From assembly GCF_035989265.1 (NCBI RefSeq), contig NZ_JAYKZX010000001.1:885001-949000 (forward strand): a DNA stretch of 64,000 nucleotides, given 5' to 3'. Below the pieces are notes generated by a model, which was not told the origin of the DNA, searched no databases, and was given only the letters and a program-made list of their open reading frames with translations. Both the position numbers and the translations under genes were made by a program. This document shows, piece after piece, positions 55,791 to 64,000 of this stretch (its first letter is position 1; each line of letters opens with the position of its first letter). The DNA is from Sphingobium sp. HWE2-09. Lineage in GTDB: Bacteria > Pseudomonadota > Alphaproteobacteria > Sphingomonadales > Sphingomonadaceae.

Positions 55791-56545
55791 GCCTCTTCCC
55801 CGATCGCGGGACCATCGCCCATGTCGGCGATCAGTTCGATCGCGTGATAGGCGCGCACCTTGCTGCCTTTGCGATGGAGCTTCCCCGCCATGTTCATCAG
55901 GCAGCCCAGGTCGCCGGCCAATAGCAGGTCGGCGCCGCTCGCATCGATCGCGTCCGCCTTTTCGCCGACGATCGCGTTGGAGATAGCGGGATATTTGACG
56001 CAGAAGGTGCCGCCGAAGCCGCAACATGTCTCCTCGTCCGCCAGTGGCGCGAAGGTGAGGCCATCAATGTTCTTCAACAAGCGTCGGGGTTGCGCCTTGA
56101 TCCCCAGTTCGCGCAACCCGGAGCAGCTGTCGTGATAGGTGGCCTTCGCGTCGAGCGTCACCCCCTCGGGGCGCCAGCCGCATATCTCGTCCAGATAGGC
56201 CATGATCTCGAAAGTCTTGTCCGCCACGGCCTGCGCACGCGGCAGCCATTGCGGGTCGTGCTGGAATATTTCGGGATAATGGCAGCGTATCGTTCCGGCG
56301 CAGGAACCCGATGGCACGACCACCGCCGCATAGGGTTCCAGCGCTGCGATCGTCTGCTTCGCCAGTTCCACGGCATGTTGCCGGTCGCCGCTGTTGAGCG
56401 CAGGTTGGCCGCAACAGGTCTGCCCCTCCGGCACGACCACGCTGCAGCCTGCCGCCTCCAGCGCCCGGATGGCGGCAAAGCCGATGCGGGGGCGCATCAG
56501 GTCGACCAGGCAGGTGACGAATAGGGCGACCGGCTTCGTCGTCAT
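55787..56545 (-). CDS. lutA: L-lactate utilisation protein LutA
   Basis: This 252-residue Fe-S oxidoreductase subunit has two CCG (DUF224) motifs: VVPEGQTCCGQPALNSGDRQ near 35-55 and LADEETCCGFGGTFCVKYP near 168-186. Such motifs bind a [4Fe-4S] cluster in LutA (YkgE) and heterodisulfide reductase subunits. It overlaps both neighbours by four bases. Together with LutB and LutC it would oxidise L-lactate to pyruvate. Confidence 0.92.
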   Translation of the reverse strand: MTTKPVALFVTCLVDLMRPRIGFAAIRALEAAGCSVVVPEGQTCCGQPALNSGDRQHAVELAKQTIAALEPYAAVVVPSGSCAGTIRCHYPEIFQHDPQWLPRAQAVADKTFEIMAYLDEICGWRPEGVTLDAKATYHDSCSGLRELGIKAQPRRLLKNIDGLTFAPLADEETCCGFGGTFCVKYPAISNAIVGEKADAIDASGADLLLAGDLGCLMNMAGKLHRKGSKVRAYHAIELIADMGDGPAIGEEA

Positions 56546-57306
56546 TGCAGATTCACATACATCCCGCCATCGACCAGCAGCGCCGCGCCGGTGACATAGG
56601 CGGCCATGTCCGATGCCAGGAATATGATCGGCCCGGCGAGATCTTCGGGCTGGCCAAGGCGGCCGAGCGGGGTGCGGGCTTCCATATATTGGCGCTTCTC
56701 GACGTCGGCCAGATCATCCTTGTTGATCTCGGTCAGGATGGTGCCGGGCAGCACGCTGTTGCAACGGATGCCATATTTGCCCAGTGCGATCGCGGTCGAT
56801 TGCATCAGCGAATGCACGCCAGCCTTCGTCGGGGTGTAATGCGTCTGGAACTCCCCGCCGACCAGCGCGGAGATGGAGGAGACGGCGACGATCGATCCGC
56901 CATGCCCCTGTTTCACCATCTGCTGGGCAGCCGCCTGCACCATGAAATAGGCGCCGTGCAGGTTCACCTTGAATGTCCGCTCGACCACATCGACCGGCAT
57001 GTCGAGGAAGCCGTGGAAGGGGCAGATGCCGGCGTTGCTCACCATCACATCGACCTTGCCGAACGCATCGACCGCGCGCGCCACGAAATCCTGCGCGGTC
57101 TGCGGGTCGGCGACGTCGCCCTTCACCGCGATGGCCCGCTGACCCAGTGCCTCGATCTCGGCCACGCAGCTTGCGGCGGGACCATCGCTGTTCGCATAGT
57201 TGATGACGACATCGGCGCCATGCTGCGCCGCGCCGATGGCGGCGGCGCGGCCGATGCCGGTCGATGCGCCGGTGACGAGGACGGTCTTGCCTTCAAGCAG
57301 CTTCAT
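56542..57306 (-). CDS. L-rhamnose 1-dehydrogenase (SDR family)
   Basis: This 254-residue SDR has TGASTGIGRAAA (cofactor motif, about 10-21), NAGICPFHGFLDMP near 90, the catalytic Ser in VSSISALVGG, and YTPTK (Tyr and Lys). It closely resembles the LRA1 L-rhamnose dehydrogenase of Sphingomonas sp. SKA58 as I recall it, including the NAGICPFH and QTHYTPTKAG segments. It would convert L-rhamnose to L-rhamnono-1,4-lactone with NAD(P)+. It lies between the IclR gene (19-base gap) and lutA (four-base overlap). Confidence 0.85.
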   Translation of the reverse strand: MKLLEGKTVLVTGASTGIGRAAAIGAAQHGADVVINYANSDGPAASCVAEIEALGQRAIAVKGDVADPQTAQDFVARAVDAFGKVDVMVSNAGICPFHGFLDMPVDVVERTFKVNLHGAYFMVQAAAQQMVKQGHGGSIVAVSSISALVGGEFQTHYTPTKAGVHSLMQSTAIALGKYGIRCNSVLPGTILTEINKDDLADVEKRQYMEARTPLGRLGQPEDLAGPIIFLASDMAAYVTGAALLVDGGMYVNLQ

Positions 57307-57325
57307 GGGTGAATTTCCTTGATCA

Positions 57326-58183
57326 TTAGTGCCGCACGGGGCGGCGGGGTGGTTTGACGCCGGGGGTCCAGCCCAGATCGGCGCTGATTTTGTGCGCGGT
57401 GGCGCGGACATCGTCGCTCAACGCGGCCATGCGATCATCGTCCATATATTGGGCGGCGCTCGACAGGCTGATAGCAGCGACGATCGCGCCCGATGCATCG
57501 CGGATCGGCGCGGCGACGCAGCGAATCTGATCCTCATTTTCTTCCAGATCGAATGCACGTCCGGCCGCGACATAGCCGCGCATCCGCGCCAGCCATCCGT
57601 CGGGATCGGCGTCATGCGTGCCGTTGGCCCGCTCGCTTTCCAGCATACGGGTCCAGTGCGATTCGGGATCATCGATCAGCAACGCCTTGCCCAGGCCGGT
57701 GGACGTCAGCGGCTGGCGATCGCCTATGCGGCTGCTGATCTCCACGCGGCGGCGGCCGGGGATCTTGTCCAGATACAGCGCCTGATCGCCATCCAGCCGA
57801 CCCAGATGCACCACATCTTCGCTGGCGGCCGCCAGCGTCTCCAGATACGGTCGGGCGATCTGCACCACGTCGGTCTGGCTTTGCGCCAGGAAGCCCAGCT
57901 GCAATAATTTCGGCCCCAGCTGATAGCCCTCGCGCGGCAGGAATGTCAGGAAACCACGCTCCACCATGGCGTTGGCCAGCCTGTGTGTGGTCGATCGGGT
58001 CAGCTTCATCCGTTCCGACAGGTCGGCCAGCTTGATCGGCCCGTCGATCACCTGGTCCAGCAAATCCAGGCCACGTTGAAGCGTTTGCGAGCCGGAAGCC
58101 TTGGATGGTTCCGCCTTTGCCTTTGCCTCCGGCGCCAAAATTTCCGGCACGTCCGATTCTGGGTTTGACGTTTTCTGTCTCAT
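57326..58183 (-). CDS. IclR family transcriptional regulator
   Basis: This 285-residue protein has a winged helix-turn-helix (about 30-95; TLQRGLDLLDQVIDGPIKLA and LTRSTTHRLANAMVERGFL) and an IclR effector domain (about 105-275; EDVVHLGRLDGDQALYLDKI, RIGDRQPLTSTGLGKALL). IclR proteins often sense the acid intermediates of sugar pathways. It is the first gene of the leftward operon and faces the rightward dehydratase operon across 179 bases, so it is the likely regulator of both halves of the rhamnose block. Confidence 0.9.
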   Translation of the reverse strand: MRQKTSNPESDVPEILAPEAKAKAEPSKASGSQTLQRGLDLLDQVIDGPIKLADLSERMKLTRSTTHRLANAMVERGFLTFLPREGYQLGPKLLQLGFLAQSQTDVVQIARPYLETLAAASEDVVHLGRLDGDQALYLDKIPGRRRVEISSRIGDRQPLTSTGLGKALLIDDPESHWTRMLESERANGTHDADPDGWLARMRGYVAAGRAFDLEENEDQIRCVAAPIRDASGAIVAAISLSSAAQYMDDDRMAALSDDVRATAHKISADLGWTPGVKPPRRPVRH

Positions 58184-58299
58184 CTAATAATACTCTATCC
58201 CACAAAATGAGAAAAACAAGGGTGAAGGTGAGGTTGTCTTGATTCTTCCAATCATGACGCCGCCCGCACAGCCCGGCTTTATCGGCATTTTGACCATAT

Positions 58300-58314
58300 G
58301 TTGCATATATCAAC
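58300..58314. promoter_or_regulatory. Possible IclR operator in the divergent rhamnose promoter
   Basis: GTTGCATATATCAAC is a partial palindrome (GTTG/CAAC arms around an A+T-rich centre), 49 bases before the dehydratase start and inside the 179-base divergent promoter region. Only the symmetry is seen; binding by the IclR protein is inferred. Confidence 0.3.
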
Positions 58315-58362
58315 CGGCGGCTCCCACATATTGGGCAGCGGCATGGTTTAGGGAGTGATTGC

Positions 58363-59556
58363 GTGCCGACCGTGACCTTGCCGAAGATCAAACATGTTCG
58401 CGCTTTCACCGTACGCGGTGGTGGTGCCGACTATCACGACCAGGGCGAAGGCCACTGGATCGACGATCATATCGCGACGCCGATGTCGAAATATCCCGAA
58501 TATCGCCAGTCGCGACAGAGCTTCGGCATCAATGTGCTCGGCACGTTGGTGGTTGAGATCGAAGCCGAGGACGGCACCGTCGGCTTCGCGGTCACCACAG
58601 GGGGCGAACCGGCGGCCTACATCGTGGAAAAGCATCTCGCCCGCTTCCTGGAGGGTCGCGCGCCGACCGATTACGAGAAAATCTGGGACCAGATGTATTT
58701 CTCGACCCAATATTATGGGCGCAAGGGGCTGGTCGTGAATGCGATTTCCGGCGTCGATCTGGCGCTGTGGGACTTGCTGGGCAAGTTGCGGCAGGAGCCG
58801 GTCTATCATCTGCTGGGCGGCGCGGTGCGCGACGAACTGCAATTCTACGCCACCGGCGCGCGCCCCGACAAGGCGAAGGAATTCGGTTTTATCGGCGGCA
58901 AGATGGCGCTGCACCACGGCCCGGCCGAAGGGATTGAAGGCCTCAAGAAGAACATCGCCGAACTGGCGGATATGCGGTCCAAGGTCGGCGACGATTTCTG
59001 GCTGATGTGGGACTGCTGGATGGCGCTCGACGTCGACTATGCGACCCGCCTTGCCATTGCGGCCCATGATCTGGGCCTCAAATGGATCGAGGAAGCGATC
59101 AGCCCGGACGATTATTGGGGCTATCAACAGCTCAAGCGCAATGTGCCCAAGGGCATGCTGGTCACCACCGGCGAGCATGAGGCGACCCGCTGGGGCTTCC
59201 GCATGCTGCTGGAAATGGATTGCTGCGACATCATCCAGCCCGATGTCGGCTGGTGCGGCGGCGTCACCGAACTGCTCAAGATCAGCGCGCTGGCCGACGC
59301 CCATGGCAAGATGGTCGTGCCGCACGGCTCGTCGGTCTACAGCTATCATTTCGTCATCACCCGCCACAATTCGCCCTTCGCCGAATTTCTGATGATGCAT
59401 CCGGGACCGACGGAAGTGGTGCCGATGTTCCATCCCCAGTTGCTGGCCGAACCGGTGCCGGAAAATGGCCGCATGAAGGTGACCGCGCTCGACAAGCCCG
59501 GCTTCGGCGTCGACCTGAACCCCGACATCGCGATGCACCGCCCCTATACCCACTGA
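58363..59556 (+). CDS. rhmD: L-rhamnonate dehydratase
   Basis: This 397-residue enolase-superfamily enzyme starts at GTG with AGGGAG seven bases before it. Mg2+ ligands appear as Asp in [12 protein letters not shown], Glu in [15 protein letters not shown] and Glu in [12 protein letters not shown]. The catalytic-base His is in [12 protein letters not shown]. These match L-rhamnonate dehydratases (LRA3/RhmD), which turn L-rhamnonate into 2-keto-3-deoxy-L-rhamnonate. It is the first gene of the rightward operon. Fuconate dehydratase is a less likely alternative, given RhaT downstream. Confidence 0.9.
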   Translation: MPTVTLPKIKHVRAFTVRGGGADYHDQGEGHWIDDHIATPMSKYPEYRQSRQSFGINVLGTLVVEIEAEDGTVGFAVTTGGEPAAYIVEKHLARFLEGRAPTDYEKIWDQMYFSTQYYGRKGLVVNAISGVDLALWDLLGKLRQEPVYHLLGGAVRDELQFYATGARPDKAKEFGFIGGKMALHHGPAEGIEGLKKNIAELADMRSKVGDDFWLMWDCWMALDVDYATRLAIAAHDLGLKWIEEAISPDDYWGYQQLKRNVPKGMLVTTGEHEATRWGFRMLLEMDCCDIIQPDVGWCGGVTELLKISALADAHGKMVVPHGSSVYSYHFVITRHNSPFAEFLMMHPGPTEVVPMFHPQLLAEPVPENGRMKVTALDKPGFGVDLNPDIAMHRPYTH

Positions 59557-59580
59557 TTGCCGTAAAGAGAGACTGATCCC

Positions 59581-60438
59581 ATGAAATTCGTTCGTTTCGG
59601 CCAGCCCGGCCAGGAAAAGCCCGGTGTCATCGACAGCGATGGCAAGATTCGCGACCTGTCGGGCGTCGTGCCCGAATTGACCGTCGCTACGCTGGCCGCC
59701 GCCAAGGCCGCCGACATCGCATCGCTGCCCATCGTCGAAGGCGAACCGCGCTATGGCGTGCCGGTCAAGGGCATCGGCAAGATCGTCGCCATCGGCCTCA
59801 ATTATGAGGATCATGCGATCGAATCGAACCTGCCGATCCCGACTGAACCGGTCATGTTCATGAAAGCGCTGTCGTCGCTGAACGGCCCGAACGACGAAGT
59901 CGTGCTGCCCAAGAACAGCAGTCATGGCGACTGGGAAGTCGAACTGGGCGTCATCATCGGCGAAACCTGCCGCTATGTCAGCGAAGAAGACGCCTTGTCG
60001 AAGGTCGCGGGCTATACGCTGGTCAACGACGTGTCGGAACGCTTCAACCAGAAGCAGCGCGGCACCCAGTGGAGCAAGGGCAAGGGGCATGACACCTTCT
60101 GTCCCGTCGGTCCATGGCTGGTGACGCCGGACGAAGTGGGCGATTGCCAAGACCTCGACATGTATCTCGACGTCAATGGCCAGCGGATGCAGACCGGCAA
60201 CACGAAGACGATGATCTTCACTGTCGCCCAATTGATTGCCTATGTCAGCGAATATGTCACCCTCTATCCCGGCGACCTGATGATCACCGGTACGCCGCCG
60301 GGCGTGGGCGAGGGCAAGAAGCCTGACGCCATCTACCTAAAGGCCGGGGACGTCATGGAACTGGGCATCGCCAAGCTCGGCGTTCAGAAGCAGAATGTCT
60401 CGGAATGGCGTAATCTTGGCGACGTGGTGCTCGGATGA
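59581..60438 (+). CDS. 2,4-diketo-3-deoxy-L-rhamnonate hydrolase (FAH family)
   Basis: This 285-residue protein of the fumarylacetoacetate hydrolase family has KIVAIGLNYEDHAIES near 62-77, the metal-binding WEVELGVIIGE near 118-128, VNDVSERFNQ near 147-156, and GDLMITGTPPGVGEG near 238-252. In the SKA58 route this family member (LRA6) cleaves 2,4-diketo-3-deoxy-L-rhamnonate to pyruvate and L-lactate. It lies 24 bases after the dehydratase and overlaps the next SDR gene by four bases, which supports that role over general acylpyruvate hydrolysis. Confidence 0.88.
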   Translation: MKFVRFGQPGQEKPGVIDSDGKIRDLSGVVPELTVATLAAAKAADIASLPIVEGEPRYGVPVKGIGKIVAIGLNYEDHAIESNLPIPTEPVMFMKALSSLNGPNDEVVLPKNSSHGDWEVELGVIIGETCRYVSEEDALSKVAGYTLVNDVSERFNQKQRGTQWSKGKGHDTFCPVGPWLVTPDEVGDCQDLDMYLDVNGQRMQTGNTKTMIFTVAQLIAYVSEYVTLYPGDLMITGTPPGVGEGKKPDAIYLKAGDVMELGIAKLGVQKQNVSEWRNLGDVVLG

Positions 60439-61184
60439 GCGTCTATGCCGGCCGTTTCGCGGGCCGCAACGCGATCATCACCGGCGGCGCGTCCGGCCTG
60501 GGCAAGCAGGTCGCCGCCCGCATCATCGCCGAAGGCGGCAAGGTGGCGCTGTGGGACCTCAATCCCGACGCGCTCGTCGCCACGAGTGATGAAATCGACG
60601 CGACCCATGTGGTCGCGCTGGACGTGTCCGACCATGCCGCCGTCGCGGCCGCCGCCAAGGACAGCGCGGCAGCCTTGGGCAAGGTGGACATCCTGATCTG
60701 TTCGGCCGGGATCACCGGGGCGACCGTACCTGTCTGGGAATTTCCGGTCGAAAGTTTCCAGCGGGTGATCGACATCAACCTCAACGGCCTGTTCTACTGC
60801 AACCGCGAAGTCGTGCCCTTCCTGCTCGAAAACGGCTATGGCCGGATCGTCAACTTGGCGTCGGTCGCGGGCAAGGAAGGCAATCCCAACGCCAGCGCCT
60901 ATTCGGCGAGCAAGGCGGGCGTCATCGGCTTCACCAAGTCGCTCGGCAAGGAGCTGGCGGGCAAAGGCGTGATTGCCAATGCGCTGACCCCCGCTACGTT
61001 CGAAAGCCCGATCCTGGAACAGCTGCCCCAGAGCCAAGTCGATTATATGCGCTCGAAAATCCCCATGGGTCGCCTGGGTCTGGTCGAGGAATTGGCCGCC
61101 ATGGTCTGCTTCATGGCCAGCGAGGAGTGCAGCTTCACTACGGCATCGACATTCGACACGTCGGGCGGCCGTACCACCTTCTGA
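60435..61184 (+). CDS. 2-keto-3-deoxy-L-rhamnonate 4-dehydrogenase (SDR family)
   Basis: This 249-residue SDR has TGGASGLGKQVA (about 15-26), CSAGITGA near 90, and YSASK with the catalytic Tyr and Lys near 156-160. In SKA58 the LRA5 enzyme of this type oxidises carbon 4 of 2-keto-3-deoxy-L-rhamnonate, giving the diketo acid that the neighbouring hydrolase splits. No aldolase gene is seen, which fits the dehydrogenase-hydrolase route. A 2-keto-3-deoxy-L-fuconate dehydrogenase is the closest alternative. Confidence 0.85.
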   Translation: MSVYAGRFAGRNAIITGGASGLGKQVAARIIAEGGKVALWDLNPDALVATSDEIDATHVVALDVSDHAAVAAAAKDSAAALGKVDILICSAGITGATVPVWEFPVESFQRVIDINLNGLFYCNREVVPFLLENGYGRIVNLASVAGKEGNPNASAYSASKAGVIGFTKSLGKELAGKGVIANALTPATFESPILEQLPQSQVDYMRSKIPMGRLGLVEELAAMVCFMASEECSFTTASTFDTSGGRTTF

Positions 61185-61258
61185 CCCAAAGTCGGGGCGC
61201 GACTGGCCGAAAAGAGCCGGAGCGCCAAGACCAACGATATTCTGACTTCCGTTCGCCC

Positions 61259-61311
61259 TGAGCCTGTCGAAGGTCGCCTTCTCTTTAAATAGAAGGGTTT
61301 CGACAGGCTCA
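61259..61311. repeat. Sphingomonad-type inverted repeat inside the rhamnose operon
   Basis: TGAGCCTGTCGAA (61259-61271) and TTCGACAGGCTCA (61299-61311) are perfectly complementary, with a second inner pairing CCTTCT/AGAAGG. The unit resembles a dispersed repeat (core CTGAGCCTGTCGAAG) that I recall from many sphingomonad genomes. It lies between the KDR dehydrogenase and the lactonase and may stabilise the upstream mRNA or reduce downstream expression. Confidence 0.75.
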
Positions 61312-61344
61312 GCTCGGACGAGGGTCATGTTAGCGGAGAGGTTA

Positions 61345-62247
61345 ATGATCCCCTTTGTCGATGCCCATATCCATCTATGGGATCTCAGCCACATCCGTTA
61401 CGACTGGCTCAGCGCACCTTTCTCTGACGACGGCCCGAACGGCAGCGTCGAAGCGATCGCCCGAAATTATGGTGTCGCCCAATATCGCGCCGACCTCGAC
61501 CGCTGGAACGTCGTGGGTGCCGTCCATGTCGATGCAGGTGCGGCGGCGGATAGCGCGTTGCGCGAAACTCAATGGCTCGATGGCTTGGCGCAGATCGAGG
61601 GCTTGCCCACCGGCTTCGTCGCCTTCGCCGCCTTGAACGATCCCGACGTCGACGCCCTGCTAACCGCTCAGGCCGCGCATCCTCGCGTCAAAGGCATTCG
61701 CCATATCGTCAACTGGCATTCCGACCCGAAACGGACCTACGGTCCCGTCGATCTGACCGTCGATCCGCAATGGCAGGCGGGCTATGGCTTGCTGGCGAAA
61801 CATGGGCTGTCCTTTGACCTGCAATGCTATCCAGGGCAGATGCCGGGCCTCGCCCCGCTGATCGAACGTCATCCCGACATCCCCGTCATCATCAACCATA
61901 TGGGCATGCCGGTCCTTACCGACCCGCAGGGTTTGGAGGATTGGCGCAAGGGCATGACGGCGCTTGCCGCGCTACCTCATGTTGCGGTCAAGCTGTCGGG
62001 CATGGGTTTCATCCGGCGCGACTGGACGCAGGCATTGATCGCACCGCTGATCCGCGAAACCATCGACCTGTTCGGGATCGACCGTTGCGCTTTTGCCAGC
62101 GACACGCCCACCGACAAGCTGTTCGGTCCGATCGACCGCTATATGGAAGCCTATCACGCCATCGTCGCGGATTTCGCACAAAGCGACCGCCGCGCCCTGT
62201 TCGGCGGCAACGCCAATCGCCTCTATCGTCTGGGACTTGACCTATGA
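61345..62247 (+). CDS. L-rhamnono-1,4-lactonase (amidohydrolase 2 family)
   Basis: This 300-residue metal-dependent hydrolase has the motif FVDAHIHLWDLS at the N terminus (HxH ligands), KGIRHIVNWHSDP near 120, VIINHMGMP near 190 and FASDTPTDKLFGP near 255 with the metal Asp. It belongs to the same family as the LRA2 lactonase, which opens L-rhamnono-1,4-lactone to L-rhamnonate. Start 61345 has GGAGAGG before it; 61327 is possible. It is coupled to RhaT through an ATGA overlap. Confidence 0.85.
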   Translation: MIPFVDAHIHLWDLSHIRYDWLSAPFSDDGPNGSVEAIARNYGVAQYRADLDRWNVVGAVHVDAGAAADSALRETQWLDGLAQIEGLPTGFVAFAALNDPDVDALLTAQAAHPRVKGIRHIVNWHSDPKRTYGPVDLTVDPQWQAGYGLLAKHGLSFDLQCYPGQMPGLAPLIERHPDIPVIINHMGMPVLTDPQGLEDWRKGMTALAALPHVAVKLSGMGFIRRDWTQALIAPLIRETIDLFGIDRCAFASDTPTDKLFGPIDRYMEAYHAIVADFAQSDRRALFGGNANRLYRLGLDL

Positions 62248-63308
62248 TCGGAAATCCACTGCTCGGCGTCCTCTTCCACTGGTTGGGCGGCCTCGCTTCA
62301 GCCAGCTTCTACGTGCCTTATCGCGGCGTGAAGCGTTGGAACTGGGAAATCTTCTGGCTGACCGGGGGCATTTTTTCCTGGGTGATCGCGCCCTGGTTTT
62401 TCGCCTCGATCCAGACCCGCGACCTGATGGGTGTGATGGCCCAGGTGCCTTCATCCGTGGTTGGCTGGTGTGTGTTCTTTGGCTTTCTCTGGGGCTTTGG
62501 CGGCCTCACTTACGGCCTTACCATGCGTTATCTCGGCCTGTCGCTCGGCATGGCGGTGGTGCTGGGCCTGTGCACAGTGTTCGGCACATTGATCCCGCCG
62601 ATCGTCGATGGCACGTTCATGACGGAAATTGTTGGCACGCTACACGGTCAGATCGTGCTGCTCGGCCTTGCCGTCACGATATTGGGCATCATCGTCGTCG
62701 CCATGGCTGGCGCGCGCAAGGATGCGGCGTTGTCGGCCGATCAGAAGGCTGCGGCCGTCGCAGAGTTCGATTTCAAGAAGGGCATCGCGGTCGCCATCTT
62801 TTCCGGCATCATGTCCAGTTGCTTTGCCTTCGGCCTCGCCGCCGGGCAGCCGGTGAATGAACTCAGCCGTGCGGCGGGCACCGGACCGCTGTGGGTCGGC
62901 CTGCCGACGCTCTGCATCGTCATGTTCGGCGGCCTGATCACCAATGCGCTCTGGTGCGCCTGGCTGATCGTGAAGAACAAGTCGGCAGGCCAATGGGTCG
63001 GCGCGGCGGATGCGTCGGGTCAACGCCCGGCATTGCTTCCCAACTTCCTTCTGTGCGCGCTTGCGGGCACGGCCTGGTATTTCCAGTTCTTCTTCTACAC
63101 TATGGGCGAAAGCCAGATGGGTCGCTTCGGCTTTTCCAGCTGGACGCTCCACATGGCCTCGATCATCATCTTCGGCACGTGCTGGGGCTTTGCATTCAAG
63201 GAATGGAAGGACGCCGCGCCAGCGGTCCGCCGGATGGTGTGGAGTGGGGTTGCGCTGCTGATATTGGCGACCCTGATCATCGGCTATGGCAACCGCCTAG
63301 CCGTTTGA
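62244..63308 (+). CDS. rhaT: L-rhamnose/proton symporter RhaT
   Basis: This 354-residue protein has about ten hydrophobic helices and matches the RhaT family through YVPYRGVKRWNWEIFWLTGG near the start, GLCTVFGTLIPPI near 110, and GTAWYFQFFFYTMGESQMGR near 275. It would import L-rhamnose with a proton. Its start overlaps the lactonase stop. It is the last gene of the rightward operon, and its presence is the best evidence that the pathway works on rhamnose rather than fucose. Confidence 0.92.
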   Translation: MIGNPLLGVLFHWLGGLASASFYVPYRGVKRWNWEIFWLTGGIFSWVIAPWFFASIQTRDLMGVMAQVPSSVVGWCVFFGFLWGFGGLTYGLTMRYLGLSLGMAVVLGLCTVFGTLIPPIVDGTFMTEIVGTLHGQIVLLGLAVTILGIIVVAMAGARKDAALSADQKAAAVAEFDFKKGIAVAIFSGIMSSCFAFGLAAGQPVNELSRAAGTGPLWVGLPTLCIVMFGGLITNALWCAWLIVKNKSAGQWVGAADASGQRPALLPNFLLCALAGTAWYFQFFFYTMGESQMGRFGFSSWTLHMASIIIFGTCWGFAFKEWKDAAPAVRRMVWSGVALLILATLIIGYGNRLAV

Positions 63309-63338
63309 GCCATAGGGCGCACATCATTGGCTTCCGCG

Positions 63339-64000
63339 TTACTGCATATGCTGTTCCCGCCAGGCGGAAGGGGTCTGACCCGTCCATTGATGGAAGGCGC
63401 GCCGAAACGCGCCCGTATCGCTGTAACGGGTCCGTCGGCCGACCTCCGTAATTGTCAGCCGCGGGTCGGTGAGCAGCTGACAGGCGAGGGTAAGCCGTGC
63501 CTGCGCCTTGATCTGCGCAAGCGTCGTATTTTCCGCCGTCAGCCGGCGCTTGAGCGTCGCGACGCTGATGCCGAACTGGCTGGCCAGTCGCGCCGCCGAT
63601 GCAGGCGTTTCTCCGCTGGCCAATGTCGCGCTGAACAAATGGGCGATGCGCTCCGACAGGGGGGCATCCTTCGATTGTGCAAGGGCCAGGTCGAACGGGA
63701 ATCGTTCGAGCAGATGGTCAAGTTCAAAGGCGCTGCGGACGATCGGCTGGTCCAGATATGATGCGGCAAAGCCTATGCTGTTTTCCGGCGCGCCGTGCCG
63801 AACCGGGCAGGGCAGCAGATAGGACACAGTGCGCTCATGCAGCAGCGGCGGGTAGCGCATGGCGGCACCCAGTAACGCGATGTCTTCGCCGATCAGCCAC
63901 CCGAACAATCGATGATAGGTCGATAGGCCGGTGAGGTCCGATAGATAGGCGCAGGCGTTCCGCACCCGCCGGACCGTGGGCATGGTAAGTTTGGCGACGC
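63339..64000 (-). CDS. AraC-type regulator, C-terminal part (cut by window edge)
   Basis: About 220 residues are visible. Part of an Arabinose_bd/OruR-type effector domain (ACAYLSDLTGLSTYHRLFGW, SYLLPCPVRHGAPENSIGF) is followed by an AraC helix-turn-helix pair (LASQFGISVATLKRRLTAEN, LTITEVGRRTRYSDTGAFRR), ending at 63339. The frame is open to the right edge, so the N terminus lies outside. It resembles the AraC protein at 50829. It is convergent with RhaT by 30 bases, so a role in rhamnose control is uncertain. Confidence 0.85.
   Translation of the reverse strand, partial: VAKLTMPTVRRVRNACAYLSDLTGLSTYHRLFGWLIGEDIALLGAAMRYPPLLHERTVSYLLPCPVRHGAPENSIGFAASYLDQPIVRSAFELDHLLERFPFDLALAQSKDAPLSERIAHLFSATLASGETPASAARLASQFGISVATLKRRLTAENTTLAQIKAQARLTLACQLLTDPRLTITEVGRRTRYSDTGAFRRAFHQWTGQTPSAWREQHMQ

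Noticed and set aside
58348-60231. A 627-codon open frame on the minus strand
   Set aside because: It is antisense to the rhamnonate dehydratase and FAH hydrolase genes, whose families and motifs are clear.

Overview
The window looks like a chromosome segment of a sphingomonad (Sphingobium/Sphingomonas/Novosphingobium type, Alphaproteobacteria). The grounds are the 23S-5S-tRNA-fMet order, strongly G+C-rich codon use, many TonB receptors, Tat-exported amidohydrolases and, above all, a complete L-rhamnose pathway of the kind first described in Sphingomonas sp. SKA58. All family names are from recognition of the translated sequence; no database search was possible.

Layout. (1) 1-3526: end of a 16S-23S spacer, 23S rRNA, 5S rRNA, initiator tRNA and a terminator. 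(2) 3572-5340: a decayed IS3-family element and about 1 kb without a convincing gene. (3) 5341-9410: a minus-strand TonB receptor and PepSY membrane protein behind a cobalamin riboswitch. (4) 9770-19670: a pirin gene, a divergent LysR regulator with a TMEM175-like protein, a DUF1275 protein, and a tightly packed minus-strand operon (isochorismatase-like hydrolase, alpha/beta hydrolase, XapX protein, Tat amidohydrolase, secreted VOC protein, DoxX protein, AlgE-like porin). (5) 19670-27900: a visibly more A+T-rich graveyard of mobile DNA. It holds an IS5 transposase tail, an intact pair of genes for a secreted protein and an OmpA-like lipoprotein, frameshifted MNT-HEPN and MucR genes, head-to-head fragments of conjugation genes traG and traD, a small inverted-repeat insertion and an IS3 orfA stub. 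(6) 27908-33955: a heme-copper oxidase locus (subunit I-III fusion, subunit II, CtaG, CopD-like, DUF2231) and a formate/nitrite-type channel.

(7) 34163-43623: a MocR regulator, a PaiB-like protein, two amidohydrolases and a TonB receptor, apparently for import and hydrolysis of an unknown compound. (8) 43815-53732: a TetR regulator, a HAPMO-like Baeyer-Villiger monooxygenase (BVMO), an unrecognised protein with an HxD...H...R pattern, a deleted SDR gene, two VOC proteins, an atypical APH-fold protein, an AraC regulator and a second BVMO. This is the best candidate for an undescribed catabolic system in the window. (9) 53761-63308: the L-rhamnose block. IclR, L-rhamnose dehydrogenase and LutABC run leftward; rhamnonate dehydratase, diketo-acid hydrolase, KDR dehydrogenase, rhamnonolactonase and RhaT run rightward. 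The non-phosphorylating route gives pyruvate plus L-lactate, and LutABC would turn that lactate into a second pyruvate. (10) 63339-64000: the C-terminal part of a second AraC-type regulator, cut by the window edge.
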